Part shown: positions 28,516 through 38,900 of the stretch, one piece after another | Numbering within the stretch: the stretch's first letter is position 1 | Layout of the letters: every line of letters begins with the position of its first letter | Source of the DNA: a virus | IMG/VR virus record: IMGVR_UViG_3300031787_000051 | Coordinates: 20,878 to 84,877 of that record | Length of the DNA stretch: 64,000 bases | Direction: 5' to 3' (one strand) | The notes under the pieces: model-generated | What the model was told of the DNA's origin: nothing | Database searches by the model: none | Seen by the model: the letters and a program-made list of their open reading frames with translations, nothing else | Program-made: the position numbers and the translations under genes

Positions 28516-29312
28516 AGCGCGGTGCATTACTCTTTGCTTTTAACAATGATGCTATTGATTATTACACAATGGCAGTCAAAACTGCTAAAAGAATTAATCA
28601 TTTTTTAAATTTACCTGTCACTATAGTTACGGATAAAACAACACCAAACAACAATTATCAGTTTGATAAAGTAATTAACGTAGCCGGCGACTTAAGTAAT
28701 TTTAGAGATGAGAAAATTTGGATTAACAAAGGAAGATATCAAGCCTATCAGTTTAGTCCATATGATGAAACATTGTTATTAGATACGGATTATTTAGTAA
28801 ACTCGGATAAGTTATTATCAGCGTTTGATTATTGTGAAGATTTTTGTTTCCATCAAAATGCCAAATATTTAATGTTTAAAGAAGCTGGTTCCGATTTAAT
28901 AGGAACTAACACATTCTTAACTTATTGGGCAACGGTAATTGTATTTAAAAAGACACATAGAAGTAACCTTTTATTTGATTTTATTAAAATGGTGCAAGAT
29001 AATTACACGCATTATGTGACTCTACACAATTGTTTTTCTACACAATATAGAAATGATTATGCATTGACTATTGCAGCAAGAACTTTAAATGGTCATATTC
29101 GAGATAAATCTAATTTTATTCCATGGGACTTACTACATGTGTCAAATGAATTACAACTTTTTAGTAAATCGGATAAGCAATTTAACACAGAATTCGTGTC
29201 GGTTTTAAAAACAATGTCTGATCCTTTTGAACCAGAAAAAACTACATATCTAGAGGTAAAAGATACAGACCTTCATATGCTTAGTAAGAAAAACTTTTTG
29301 GAGGTTGTATGA
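28512..29312 (+). CDS. GT-A-fold glycosyltransferase-like protein
   Basis: 266 aa. It opens with a nucleotide-sugar-transferase-like strand-helix (GALLFAFNNDAIDYYTMAVK) and has a DxD-type metal/nucleotide motif at about residue 93 (ETLLLDTDYLV). This fits the broad GT8-like GT-A superfamily, which transfers a sugar from a nucleotide donor. The donor and acceptor cannot be read. It overlaps both neighbours by ATGA stop-starts and is clearly related to the next gene. Possible targets are virion proteins or host surface glycans. Confidence 0.7.
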   Translation: MKRGALLFAFNNDAIDYYTMAVKTAKRINHFLNLPVTIVTDKTTPNNNYQFDKVINVAGDLSNFRDEKIWINKGRYQAYQFSPYDETLLLDTDYLVNSDKLLSAFDYCEDFCFHQNAKYLMFKEAGSDLIGTNTFLTYWATVIVFKKTHRSNLLFDFIKMVQDNYTHYVTLHNCFSTQYRNDYALTIAARTLNGHIRDKSNFIPWDLLHVSNELQLFSKSDKQFNTEFVSVLKTMSDPFEPEKTTYLEVKDTDLHMLSKKNFLEVV

Positions 29313-30112
29313 AGTGTGGTTACGTTATACTCGCCCAAAATACAGCTAATGTAGATTATATAAAATGTGCTAGAGTTTTAGCAAAGAGTATTAAAAACTT
29401 TATGCCAAATGCAAGTGTTAGTTTGATTACCAGTAATGACTGCACAGACAGTATTTTTGATAATATAATTCCACTACCTTATGGTGATTTAGCACCAAAT
29501 AGTTTTTGGAAACTAATCAATGATTGGCAAGTTTATGAAGCTAGCCCATACGATTACACAATTAAGCTTGAAGCTGATATGTGTTTAACAAGATCAATTG
29601 ATTATTGGTGGGATATATTGAAACATAAGGATGTCGTAGTTTCTACTCACATACGAGATTTTACCGGTGATATTAGTGAGGTAAAGTCTTATAGAAAGTT
29701 TATATACGATAACAAATTACCTGATACTTACAATGCTATAACATACTTTAAAAAATCAGAGTTCGCTAAACAATTCTTTGAATTAATTAAAGAAATTTTT
29801 AATAACTGGGAAGAATATAAAACAATACTTAAATGTGATATGAAAGAAAGGGCTACAACAGATTGGGTATATGCAATAGCTTGTCATATACTAGGAGTAG
29901 AAAACACTACGATGCCTTTCTTTACAGATATGTCAATGGTTCATATGAAAAAAGATATTAATGGATTATTAACAGAAGATTGGACTGACGAATTAGTTTA
30001 TGAAATTCTACCAGAATGTTTAAGAATTAATACAATTTATCAAAAGTATCCATTTCACTATCATAACAAAGAATTTTCTGATAAACTTGAACAAGCCTAT
30101 GAACGAACCTGA
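29309..30112 (+). CDS. GT-A-fold glycosyltransferase-like protein, paralogue of the preceding gene
   Basis: 267 aa. The opening CGYVILAQNTANVDYIKCAR parallels the previous protein. At the DxD position it reads KLEADMCLT (E-A-D), so the first acidic residue is Glu. That could alter metal binding or mark a non-canonical or inactive enzyme. Trp-rich segments follow (DYWWDILKHKD, TTDWVYAIA). Its size and layout match the first glycosyltransferase, suggesting duplication and specialisation in one pathway. Confidence 0.65.
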   Translation: MKCGYVILAQNTANVDYIKCARVLAKSIKNFMPNASVSLITSNDCTDSIFDNIIPLPYGDLAPNSFWKLINDWQVYEASPYDYTIKLEADMCLTRSIDYWWDILKHKDVVVSTHIRDFTGDISEVKSYRKFIYDNKLPDTYNAITYFKKSEFAKQFFELIKEIFNNWEEYKTILKCDMKERATTDWVYAIACHILGVENTTMPFFTDMSMVHMKKDINGLLTEDWTDELVYEILPECLRINTIYQKYPFHYHNKEFSDKLEQAYERT

Positions 30113-30389
30113 ATTTAAGTTATATTATGACACTTTTGGTAAAGTGTTGTTCTATTCTTGCGACATGCATGAGGGCGATTATTTGGTCATAGATGCCATG
30201 ACATATGCTGAGGGTAGATTTGATGTTCAGGTTGTAGATGGTAAAATAGAACCAATTAAGTATACTAGCACAATTTTTAAACTAGCAAAAGATACAACTG
30301 GCACTAAATGTCCTGTAGAAGATATTACTATTATAGCTAATGAAAACTACACAGGTGAAACTTATTTTTGGAACGTAAAAAATGTCTGA
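30099..30389 (+). CDS. Small conserved protein of the modification operon, unknown function
   Basis: 96 aa from the ATG at 30099. An in-frame TTG at 30087 would add four residues but is less likely. It overlaps the preceding gene by 14 bases and the next by 8. The sequence is acidic and beta-rich (FKLYYDTFGKVLFYSCDMHE, ITIIANENYTGETYFWNV) with two Cys. I do not recognise the family. As a small protein next to glycosyltransferase and radical SAM genes it could be an accessory or substrate-carrier protein, but nothing in the sequence proves this. Confidence 0.6.
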   Translation: MNEPEFKLYYDTFGKVLFYSCDMHEGDYLVIDAMTYAEGRFDVQVVDGKIEPIKYTSTIFKLAKDTTGTKCPVEDITIIANENYTGETYFWNVKNV

Positions 30390-31314
30390 GATTGTAAGCG
30401 TAAGAGATTTAGATTGTATATACCTTAGTTATGATGAACCACAAAAAGAAGAATTTTGGGTTAAAATTCAAAACATGGTTCCGTGGGCTAAAAGAGTAGA
30501 TGGAGTTAAGGGAAGTGATGCCGCACACAAAGCAGCAGCAGAGGCAAGCGACACAGAAAGATTTATATTAATCGACGGTGACAATATGCCTGATCCGTCA
30601 TTCTTTGATTTAGATTTAGATTTCACTGATAAACACCCTACCTATCAAATCGCACAATATCGTTGGAGAGCAATTAATGCTGTTAACGGTTTACGTTACG
30701 GTAATGGTGGCATGAGTAGTTGGACTAAAACTTACGTCATGAATATGCGAACACACGAAAATAGTGACGGCGGTGCGGCGACGACGGTTGATTTTTGTTT
30801 AGATAGTAGTGACAATATATACTGGAGCATGTATGATTGTTATTCAACCACGTATCCTAACTATACACCATTTCAAGCTTGGCGTGCAGGATTTAGAGAA
30901 GGTGTAAAGATGTGCCTAGTAGTGGGCAATAAACCAAGTATTAGTTCATTTAAAGAAAGTGTAGCGAGTAGAAATCTTAATAATCTTACTATATGGCAGA
31001 ATGTGGGTATGGATGTTGAGAACGGTGAATGGGCTATCTATGGTGCAAGATTAGGAACATATTTGACTATGCTAACTGAGTGGGACTATAACAAAGTTCA
31101 AGATTTTGATGAACTAGTAAAGTTATGGGACACATTTGAACATAATGAACCTAAACAATTAGCCGAGTTATTGTCTGACAAGTTAGGGTTACCTATGTGT
31201 GCGTTAAGTGCAGAACAATCGAAGTTCTTCAAACGACACTATAATGCCGATAAATATAATTTAGGTCCCTTAGTCAGAGAAATGGACATTATACGGAAAA
31301 TTGAAGGCTGGTAA
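30382..31314 (+). CDS. Glycosyltransferase-like protein, homologous to the C-terminal domain of the 1,220-aa repeat protein
   Basis: 310 aa. Visible landmarks are VDGVKGSDAAHKAAAEAS, then FILIDGDNMPDPSFFD (a DGDN DxD-like motif), NAVNGLRYGNGG and WRAGFREGVKM. The last gene of this operon repeats these landmarks at its C-terminus (VDGIKG, HEAARMS, FLVNAK, NPLNGLEYGH, WRTAFREVVKL). The two are therefore homologous; here the acidic motif is kept, there it is lost. It is probably a GT-A-like transferase. The stop shares bases with the next ATG (TAATG). Confidence 0.6.
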   Translation: MSEIVSVRDLDCIYLSYDEPQKEEFWVKIQNMVPWAKRVDGVKGSDAAHKAAAEASDTERFILIDGDNMPDPSFFDLDLDFTDKHPTYQIAQYRWRAINAVNGLRYGNGGMSSWTKTYVMNMRTHENSDGGAATTVDFCLDSSDNIYWSMYDCYSTTYPNYTPFQAWRAGFREGVKMCLVVGNKPSISSFKESVASRNLNNLTIWQNVGMDVENGEWAIYGARLGTYLTMLTEWDYNKVQDFDELVKLWDTFEHNEPKQLAELLSDKLGLPMCALSAEQSKFFKRHYNADKYNLGPLVREMDIIRKIEGW

Positions 31315-32645
31315 TGTCAGTTCCACTTAAAGTTAAGATTAAAAGATTTTTATTAAACACACAGTTGTACAAATATGCTAAACGGAGATACAGAAAGCTA
31401 ATGAAAGAGACAGACAATAAAATATGTGCAGTCCCGTGGATGCACTTAAACTTTGAACCAAACGGTAAAGTAGTTCCTTGCTGCTTAACTTCTACATATA
31501 ATTATTTTGCTGGCGACCTAACTCATCAAACAATTGATCAGATTTGGAACAGCGACAATATGAAAAATCTCCGTGTACAGATGATGAACAACGAGGAGCC
31601 TGAGATATGTAGAAAGTGTTACGACAAAGAAAAAGTTACAGGTGAAAGTGGTAGAATATATCACAACCGTGAATTCAAATCAGTATTAAAAAAGATTCCA
31701 GTCATTACAGAAAAAGATGGTACTTGTAATGAAATGAAATTAAAGTATTGGGACTTTAGATTTAGTAATCTGTGTAATTTTAAATGTCGTAGCTGTGGGC
31801 CAAGATATAGTTCAGCATGGGTACCTGATGCAAAGAAATTAGGCTACACTGATCAGGAAAAAGTTTGGAATATTGATGCAGTCGGTCAACAAACTAACTA
31901 TGATTTCTTACAGGATCAGGTTCAACATGTAGAGAAGATTTACTTTGCAGGTGGTGAACCATTGTTAATGCCTGAGCATTGGCAGATACTTGATATGTTA
32001 GTTGAAGGTAAACGTTTCGACGTTAAGCTTTCATATAATACAAACTGTTCAGTATTAGAATATGGTAAAAAGAATGTGTTAGATTACTGGAGTCAATGGG
32101 ATTACGGTAAGTTAGAAATTTGGCCTAGTATTGATGAGATAGGTGCAAGAGCAGAGTTAATTCGCAGCGGTACTATATGGCCTAAAGTAGAAGAAAATCT
32201 TATAGCAATGACTAAATTGGATAATCTTATAGTCAGACCTGGATTAACTATTGGTGCTATGAACGTATTCAGACTACCTGAGATAATTGATAAATTGCTA
32301 GAGTTGGGTGTTATTAAAGAAAAGCTTTGGTATAAAAACTTCTTCATTAATCTACTTGAACAACCTAGTTATTATCACGTTCATATTTTACCAGATGAGT
32401 TTAAAGATTCTATCATTGAAAGAATCAATGGTTATATCGGAGAATACGATAAAAAGTATTCAACAGATATAGGACCTCATTTTGCACAAATAATACATGA
32501 GTTGAAAAAGCCTCATAATCCTAAAGATGCTATTAAGTTTTTAAGAACAAGCTATCAAGTGGATCAAGTAAGAGATGAAAGTATATTTGATACAATACCT
32601 GAGCTAGAGTGCTTGCGTACAATGTATCCTGGAAAATATAGATGA
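31314..32645 (+). CDS. Radical SAM protein with N-terminal SPASM/twitch-like cysteine domain
   Basis: 443 aa. The core motif is NLCNFKCRSC (C-x3-C-x2-C, [4Fe-4S] ligands) at about residue 157, followed by the GGEP SAM-contact motif (IYFAGGEPLLM). Before the core lies a Cys-rich auxiliary region (CAVPWMHLNFEPNGKVVPCC, then EEPEICRKCYDKEK). This order, auxiliary domain first, is seen in twitch-domain radical SAM proteins of phages and marine bacteria. Radical SAM enzymes use SAM to generate a 5'-deoxyadenosyl radical; the substrate here is unknown. It overlaps the next gene by ATGA. Confidence 0.82.
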   Translation: MSVPLKVKIKRFLLNTQLYKYAKRRYRKLMKETDNKICAVPWMHLNFEPNGKVVPCCLTSTYNYFAGDLTHQTIDQIWNSDNMKNLRVQMMNNEEPEICRKCYDKEKVTGESGRIYHNREFKSVLKKIPVITEKDGTCNEMKLKYWDFRFSNLCNFKCRSCGPRYSSAWVPDAKKLGYTDQEKVWNIDAVGQQTNYDFLQDQVQHVEKIYFAGGEPLLMPEHWQILDMLVEGKRFDVKLSYNTNCSVLEYGKKNVLDYWSQWDYGKLEIWPSIDEIGARAELIRSGTIWPKVEENLIAMTKLDNLIVRPGLTIGAMNVFRLPEIIDKLLELGVIKEKLWYKNFFINLLEQPSYYHVHILPDEFKDSIIERINGYIGEYDKKYSTDIGPHFAQIIHELKKPHNPKDAIKFLRTSYQVDQVRDESIFDTIPELECLRTMYPGKYR

Positions 32646-33583
32646 AAAAGATAATAAGGATAGAACAACCTAATTACGCACCGTTTCATTTAACTTGGGT
32701 AATAAACAATATCTGTACAAACAAGTGTAGTTATTGCCCAAGCGATTTACATGAGGGTAAGAATCATCATTATGAATGGGAGAATGCTAAAAAATTCTTT
32801 CATATGTTGTTTGATAGACATCCTAAAATTCATGTAACTATCACAGGTGGCGAACCTAGTTTAAGTCCTTTCTTTAAAGAATTAGTTCAAATGCTCTATG
32901 AAAAAAATCATAGCATAGGAATGACTAGTAACGCAGCAAGAACTGTAAGATATTGGGAAGAAATCGCATACTACATGAGTTACATTTGTTTCTCATATCA
33001 TCCTGAATTCCCTGATCCTGACTTCATTGAAAAAGTAACAGTTAGTAGTAAAATTACAAATGTAACTGTTAGAGTAATGATGCATCCTAAATACTGGGAT
33101 CAGTCAATGGAATTATATAAAAAGATTTTAGATATACCTAGTTTAAATGTTGAGCCAGTAAGAATAACTGATTGGATTGGAAAAGATAGAGAAGCGCACC
33201 TTTATAACAAAGACCAATTAGAATTCTTTTCTAATAATGGGTATACAGACAGAAAAGAAAAGCTAGAACGACTTATCAGAGATCCTCAAATTAATTATAA
33301 CACATATTATTTTGATGATGGCACAGAACATTATATGCCAGTAGCTAATGATTACATAAATGCTGGAATGACAAACTTTTACAACTATACTTGTGATATA
33401 GGTATAAAGGCAATGTTTGTGTATTGGAATGGCGATATTAATCTTGGTAATTGCGGGGTAGGTGGAGTTATAGGCAATATCAATAAACCAGATGATATTA
33501 TATGGCCAACTAAGCCTGTAGTTTGCACTAAAAATGCTATTTGTCATTGTTCTAGTGATGTTGATATAAGTAAATGGATTTGA
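32642..33583 (+). CDS. Second radical SAM protein
   Basis: 313 aa. NICTNKCSYCPS supplies the C-x3-C-x2-C cluster at about residues 25-32, and TITGGEPSLSPFF the GGEP motif. The last ~60 residues carry further cysteines (CDIGIK, NCGVGG, VCTKNAICHCSSD) that could bind an auxiliary Fe-S cluster. It shares little with the preceding radical SAM protein outside the core, so the two probably do successive or different reactions. One base separates its stop from the next ATG. Confidence 0.8.
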   Translation: MKKIIRIEQPNYAPFHLTWVINNICTNKCSYCPSDLHEGKNHHYEWENAKKFFHMLFDRHPKIHVTITGGEPSLSPFFKELVQMLYEKNHSIGMTSNAARTVRYWEEIAYYMSYICFSYHPEFPDPDFIEKVTVSSKITNVTVRVMMHPKYWDQSMELYKKILDIPSLNVEPVRITDWIGKDREAHLYNKDQLEFFSNNGYTDRKEKLERLIRDPQINYNTYYFDDGTEHYMPVANDYINAGMTNFYNYTCDIGIKAMFVYWNGDINLGNCGVGGVIGNINKPDDIIWPTKPVVCTKNAICHCSSDVDISKWI

Positions 33584-33584
33584 A

Positions 33585-34400
33585 ATGAATACTGTATATG
33601 TTTATGGAGATAGTTTTGCTTCTGCTTCTACTCCCATACAAAATTTAGATTGGCCCAGTAGATTTGCAATTAAGTTAGGATGTAAAATTAAAAACAAAGC
33701 AATGACTGGGGGTAGTACTGAGCATGCCTTAAAATGCTTACTTGAAGATTATGAACGTTTTGTAGACGGTGATGTGGTTGTATTTTGCAGAAGTACTCCG
33801 GGAAGATTAAAATTAGAATTTCAAAAAGAAAGACCTGAAACGGCAGCGGTATATTTACATCCAGTCTCAGATTATAAGTTACCAAAACATGAATGGTACA
33901 GAGAAAATAAAAAATATTTAGAATGGTTTGTTGCTAATCAAGATGGGTATATAGAAACTGTGACTCATGAGGCAATGACTCATTTAGTAAGAAATATCGC
34001 AGAAAAACTACCTAAGGTTACGTTTATCTTTCTCATGAATAGTAATATCACTGTAAATGTTTCTTTTGCAAAAGAACTAGATAATTTTTTACGACCAAAC
34101 ATTGAATTGCTTACAATATGCAATGAAGAATTAATTTCAGATAAACCAGAAACTGCTTACTATAATTGGATAAAGAAAACACAAATTGATTTAAGGGATA
34201 ATCATATGAGTATTCCGAATCTTGAAATTTTGTCTAACATGTTAGTAGAAGCAGTAAAAACTAAAAAAGTAGATCATATAAGTATGGATAAATTTAAGAA
34301 AAATTTATTAAAACCTGTTAACACTATTCAACAATATATGGATTATGTCAATGCAGGGTTATTGCCATATCAAGACTGGAAAGTTGAGCATCTAAGGTAA
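33585..34400 (+). CDS. SGNH/GDSL-hydrolase-like protein
   Basis: 271 aa. Block I is YVYGDSFAS at residues 4-12 with the nucleophile Ser. A Gly-Gly motif follows (AMTGGSTEHAL). A block-V-like D-x-x-H (DLRDNHMSIPNLEIL) near residue 205 could give the catalytic Asp/His. The family includes esterases and acetyltransferase-linked SGNH domains acting on acylated sugars. No signal peptide is present, so it probably acts in the cytoplasm. Its place in the cassette suggests acyl-group handling on the same glycan or small molecule. Confidence 0.6.
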   Translation: MNTVYVYGDSFASASTPIQNLDWPSRFAIKLGCKIKNKAMTGGSTEHALKCLLEDYERFVDGDVVVFCRSTPGRLKLEFQKERPETAAVYLHPVSDYKLPKHEWYRENKKYLEWFVANQDGYIETVTHEAMTHLVRNIAEKLPKVTFIFLMNSNITVNVSFAKELDNFLRPNIELLTICNEELISDKPETAYYNWIKKTQIDLRDNHMSIPNLEILSNMLVEAVKTKKVDHISMDKFKKNLLKPVNTIQQYMDYVNAGLLPYQDWKVEHLR

Positions 34401-34404
34401 AATT

Positions 34405-34506
34405 ATGTATTTTATTAGAATGATTTTAAATAAAATTCGCAGAGAATTATTACACAGAAAAAAATTAAGAGAAGCAAGAAAACGTGATCCATTTATTTAC
34501 AAATGA
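34405..34506 (+). CDS. 33-aa basic peptide coupled to the carbamoyltransferase
   Basis: ATG at 34405, 33 codons, TGA overlapping the next ATG (ATGA at 34503-34506). It starts with a short hydrophobic segment (MYFIRMILNKI), then a strongly basic amphipathic helix (RRELLHRKKLREARKRD) and ends DPFIYK. It fills exactly the gap between two genes and is stop-start coupled, which argues for translation. A membrane-associating or partner-binding micropeptide is possible; function unknown. Confidence 0.55.
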   Translation: MYFIRMILNKIRRELLHRKKLREARKRDPFIYK

Positions 34507-35993
34507 ATTTTATAGGCATAAGCAACGGATTTCATGATGCAGCGGTCAGTTTAATAGACGACCGTGGTAATATTCTTTTCGCTGGTCACAGCGAAAGATA
34601 TAGCAAAATTAAAAATGACCCAAACTTAAACGTTCATTTAATTACGGACGTACTAAAACATTCTTCCTCAGGGCATGATTTACATTATTACGAAAGACCT
34701 TATTTACGATTCTTAAGGTCATTGCGATCAGGTGAACCACTAGATTTCTCTGTTTTTAGTAAAACAAGATTAATAGGTAAAGAAGTTCAAAAAAGATTAG
34801 GTAAGAAAAAGTTACACTATCACAATCATCATTTAAGCCATGCAGCAGCAGGTTTTCAAACAAGTCCGTTCAATAATGCTACGGTATTAATAATAGATGC
34901 TATCGGAGAATTTGACACAATATCAATTTGGGATGCAGATTATGACCGTAATGGTAAAGCTATATATAAAAATCTGTATACAAAAAAATATCCAAATAGC
35001 TTAGGCTTATTCTACAGTGCTATGACACAACATGTAGGTTTACATCCGATGGATGAAGAATACATTATGATGGGTATGGCTGCTTATGGCAACCCTACAT
35101 ACACCGAACAAATGTTTGAATCATTTGTATACGATAAAAACAATTTTGAATTCAAAGAAAACTTACATACTGGTATAGACGAACGCCATAGCTTCTTGCA
35201 TCATGCTAATGAAATGGATATAGCAGCTAGTGCGCAGAAGTTTTTAGAAGAAATGTTAGAAGTAGCGTTAACACTGTGCAAAGAAAAAGGTTATAGTAAT
35301 AACTTAGTATACGGTGGTGGCGTTGCATTAAATTGTTTGGCTAACAGAATACTAGGTAAATATTTTGACAAAGTTTGGATTATGCCTAATCCAGGTGATG
35401 CAGGTAGCAGTTTAGGAGCAGCAGCACTAGGTTATGGGCGTAATTTAAATTGGAAGAATGCTTATCTTGGTCATAACATAAAAGGGCATTATCCTACTGT
35501 AGATTTATATGATGAACTTAAGAAAAACAAGATAGTGGGTGTAGCTTCAGGTCGTGCTGAGTTTGGACCTAGGGCATTAGGCAATCGCAGTTTATTAGCT
35601 GATCCTAGAGGGAATGAAATAAAAGATAAAGTAAATGAAATTAAGCGTAGGCAAAAGTTTAGACCATTTGCACCCGTAATATTAGAAGAATATGCAAATG
35701 AATATTTTGATATGCCTAAATGTTGGGTAGATAGTAGATACATGCAAATAGTTGCTAACTGTAAATATCCAGAAAAGTTTCCTGCTATCGTACACCATGA
35801 TAATACAAGTAGAGTACAGACTGTACCTAAAGACGGATCAGGTATTAGAGAGTTATTAGAATTTTGGCATTATCATACAGGTTGTCCTATGTTATTAAAC
35901 ACCTCACTTAATATCAAAGGTGAACCAATGGTAAATGATAGAGCAGATGCAGATAGATTTCAAAGCAAATATAAAATAAAGGTGTGTTCATGA
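34503..35993 (+). CDS. NodU/CmcH/TobZ-family O-carbamoyltransferase
   Basis: 496 aa. N-terminal hydrolase-like half: MNFIGISNGFHDAAVSLIDD, HHLSHAAAGF with the metal-binding His residues, VLIIDAIGEFDT, and YGGGVALNCLANRI. C-terminal YrdC-like half: AEFGPRALGNRSLLADPRG and RPFAPVILEEY. Family members transfer carbamoyl from carbamoyl phosphate, through carbamoyl-AMP, to hydroxyls of sugars or antibiotics. The conserved motifs look intact; the protein is somewhat shorter than many bacterial members (about 550-600 aa). The cassette context suggests carbamoylation of a sugar made or attached by the neighbours. Confidence 0.87.
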   Translation: MNFIGISNGFHDAAVSLIDDRGNILFAGHSERYSKIKNDPNLNVHLITDVLKHSSSGHDLHYYERPYLRFLRSLRSGEPLDFSVFSKTRLIGKEVQKRLGKKKLHYHNHHLSHAAAGFQTSPFNNATVLIIDAIGEFDTISIWDADYDRNGKAIYKNLYTKKYPNSLGLFYSAMTQHVGLHPMDEEYIMMGMAAYGNPTYTEQMFESFVYDKNNFEFKENLHTGIDERHSFLHHANEMDIAASAQKFLEEMLEVALTLCKEKGYSNNLVYGGGVALNCLANRILGKYFDKVWIMPNPGDAGSSLGAAALGYGRNLNWKNAYLGHNIKGHYPTVDLYDELKKNKIVGVASGRAEFGPRALGNRSLLADPRGNEIKDKVNEIKRRQKFRPFAPVILEEYANEYFDMPKCWVDSRYMQIVANCKYPEKFPAIVHHDNTSRVQTVPKDGSGIRELLEFWHYHTGCPMLLNTSLNIKGEPMVNDRADADRFQSKYKIKVCS

Positions 35994-38900
35994 TGGTAGA
36001 ACAAAAAGATTACGATATAGAAGAAAGAATTAAGTTATGGGAACAAGGTTATTGGGTTATCCCCGATAATGTTGATACTGAGGGCTTTGACTTTTCATGG
36101 AGACCTAGTTACTATGACAGACCTTATACGCATCAGTTTGGAACACAATGGCAGAAAACTGGCGGACCTAAGTTTGTAATTCCCGAAAGTGAAGGTGTTA
36201 AGTACCATGACTTTCAAACAGTAAGACATTTGCAACATAAAGAAAACTTTTTTATTAAAAATGATAAATTAGATTTTGACTTTAGCTGGCATCCTGATGA
36301 CACTGAAGAACCCTTCGTGTATATTTTTATTGGTTCAATAGATGAAGAAGAAAAAATTGTTGCAGAATATCATGTAGAGGGCGCTGAAAAACAAAAGTAT
36401 ATTTCAATAGACTTAAAATATAAAATTCCTCCTATCCTTACATTTTCCTCTCAAAAAGAATTCAAAGAGTTAGTTAGCTTATACTTTGATACAGAATTTT
36501 GGGCTGTGCCTGTTAACGTAGATGTATCAAACTTTGACTTTGGTTGGATGCCGAATAAACATGAACCTCCATATGTTCATGTATTTGGAACACAATGGGA
36601 CTCTGATGGAGGACCTTGCTATGTAGTACCGAATAATCAAGGTACTAAGTATCAGCAAAGTCAAAAAGCATTACGAAAGTGTATGGTTCCTATTTATGAA
36701 ATAGATGATACTACGACAGTTGAGGATTTAATTTACGAATATCCTAGTGATGCATTTTGGGCAGTACCTAACAATATAGACAAAGAATCATTTGATTTTA
36801 CGTGGGTACCTAACAGATATGACCCTCCTTATATTCATCAATTCGGTACGAGATTTAATACATCAGATGGACCTGCATATGTAGTACCTTCTAATAAAGG
36901 TTACAAGTATCATGATTATCCTTTAGCAGCTAAAATACCACTTAAAAAATATACATTAGATAAAATTAATACGTTACAAAAAATAATATCTGAACATAGA
37001 ACTGAAACTTTTTGGGTAGTACCTGAAAATTTAAATGATGAAGATTTTGATTATAGTTGGGAACCTCCTATAGGAGAACCTCCGTATTTACATCAGTTTG
37101 GTACGCAATGGAATCAAGATGCAGGACCTGCACTTATCGTTCCTAATTATATGGGAGTAAAATATCAAACATTTCAGATAGCAAAAAAATCATCTGATAC
37201 GGTAATTCATTATATTGAAACCGATTTAGATGATTTAATAAATGAATTCCCTGAAGATAATTTTTGGGCAGTGCCTAAAGGTCTAGATGTAAGTAAGTTT
37301 GATTTCAGTTGGGAACCAAGAAAAGACGAACCTTACTTACATATGTTTGGCACACAATGGCAAAATACGGGTGGTCCTGTTTATGTGGTTGCTGATTATG
37401 AAGGTATTAAATATCAAACATTTCAAGCAGCAATCAAATTGCCGGATGAATCAAGATTTACAAAGTTAACTACTGATGAAATTTTATTCGATTATAGTTG
37501 GCATCATGATGATAGAGACCCTCCCTATATCTACAAATTTGGAGTCAAAAATGAGTATAGAGATAATTTAAAATATGTGTTAGAATATAAAATAGAAGGT
37601 GCAACGCAGACAAAGTTTGTTGCTAATCCTATTGTAAAATTAATTAACAAAAACATCAAAAAATATTATATTGAAACTACACTTGAGGATTTAATTAAAC
37701 AACATCCTGATGAAATGTTTTGGGCCCTAAACGCTGAATTAAATTACGACAAGTTTGATTTTAGTTGGGAACCCGAAGATTATGAATCCCCATATGTGCA
37801 TGTTTTTGGAAACAAAGAGAGCCTAGACCTACAGACGTACTTTGTTATTGAAAAACACTGTAAAGAAAAAATACAGTATAATTATGTTTCTGAACTAGAA
37901 ATTGATGTAGATTCTAAACTAGATATGTTTTATATTGATAGAATGAATAAGGATAGTTTAGAAAATTTTGAAATACTACAAGAAAAGTTTCCTCAAATAA
38001 AGAAAACAAGATTCGCTAACGGCTGGGCTGAAGTAATTGCTAGTTGTGCCAACAAGTCTAAAACTAAACTGTTTTGGGTTTTAAGTAGCGAGATTGATTA
38101 TGCTGATTTTGATTTTAACTACTATCCTAGTATTTGGCAAACAAGAATGCTTCACGTATTTAAGACCCAATGGACTCAGTGGGGTTACACTTATCTTGTA
38201 AATAAGGATTCATATCTTATTGAATATAAAAAAGATAAACTACTTGAAGATATGTCTATGCTAAACTTTGTTAACAAAGAGGCTAAGATAAAAGAATCAT
38301 TGCATGACATTTATCTAATTGATTTTGGCAATCAACACACTTGTTTAGAAACTTTAAAAGACAGAGTTCCAAACAGAAATATCACAGTTATCCCACACGA
38401 CACAGATTACTATCAGACGTTCTTTTCTATTGTAGAATCATTGCCTACTAAGAACGAGCATTATATTTGGATATGTAGTTCAATTTGTGATTATAGTAAT
38501 TTTGATTTTACTCAGACGTTTGATACAGGTACAAGCGAACAGATGTATGTGTTTGCTAGTAATAATCAAAAGTTCGGTGACACATTCTTAGTAAATGTGA
38601 ATGAATTAAGAATGTTTTTACCAATTATTAAAAAGTTAGATGATTACCCTGAAATAAATTTTAAAGGTGAGCAATCAGTTCCAAGATTGCCTGCTCCTGT
38701 TACTATAGTAGATGATGATACTTTGGTTAATAGCATTCACAATCAAGTAGACTTTCCATATCAAGTTCTTATTACAGCAGATAATAAAAACATGAGGCAT
38801 GAAGATATTGATACAATGTCATTATGGAAAGCAGAAGATAAAACTGTTATAATCACAAGTACAGGTGCAAGTAGAATCATTGCTCCCAAAGAAACAAGTA

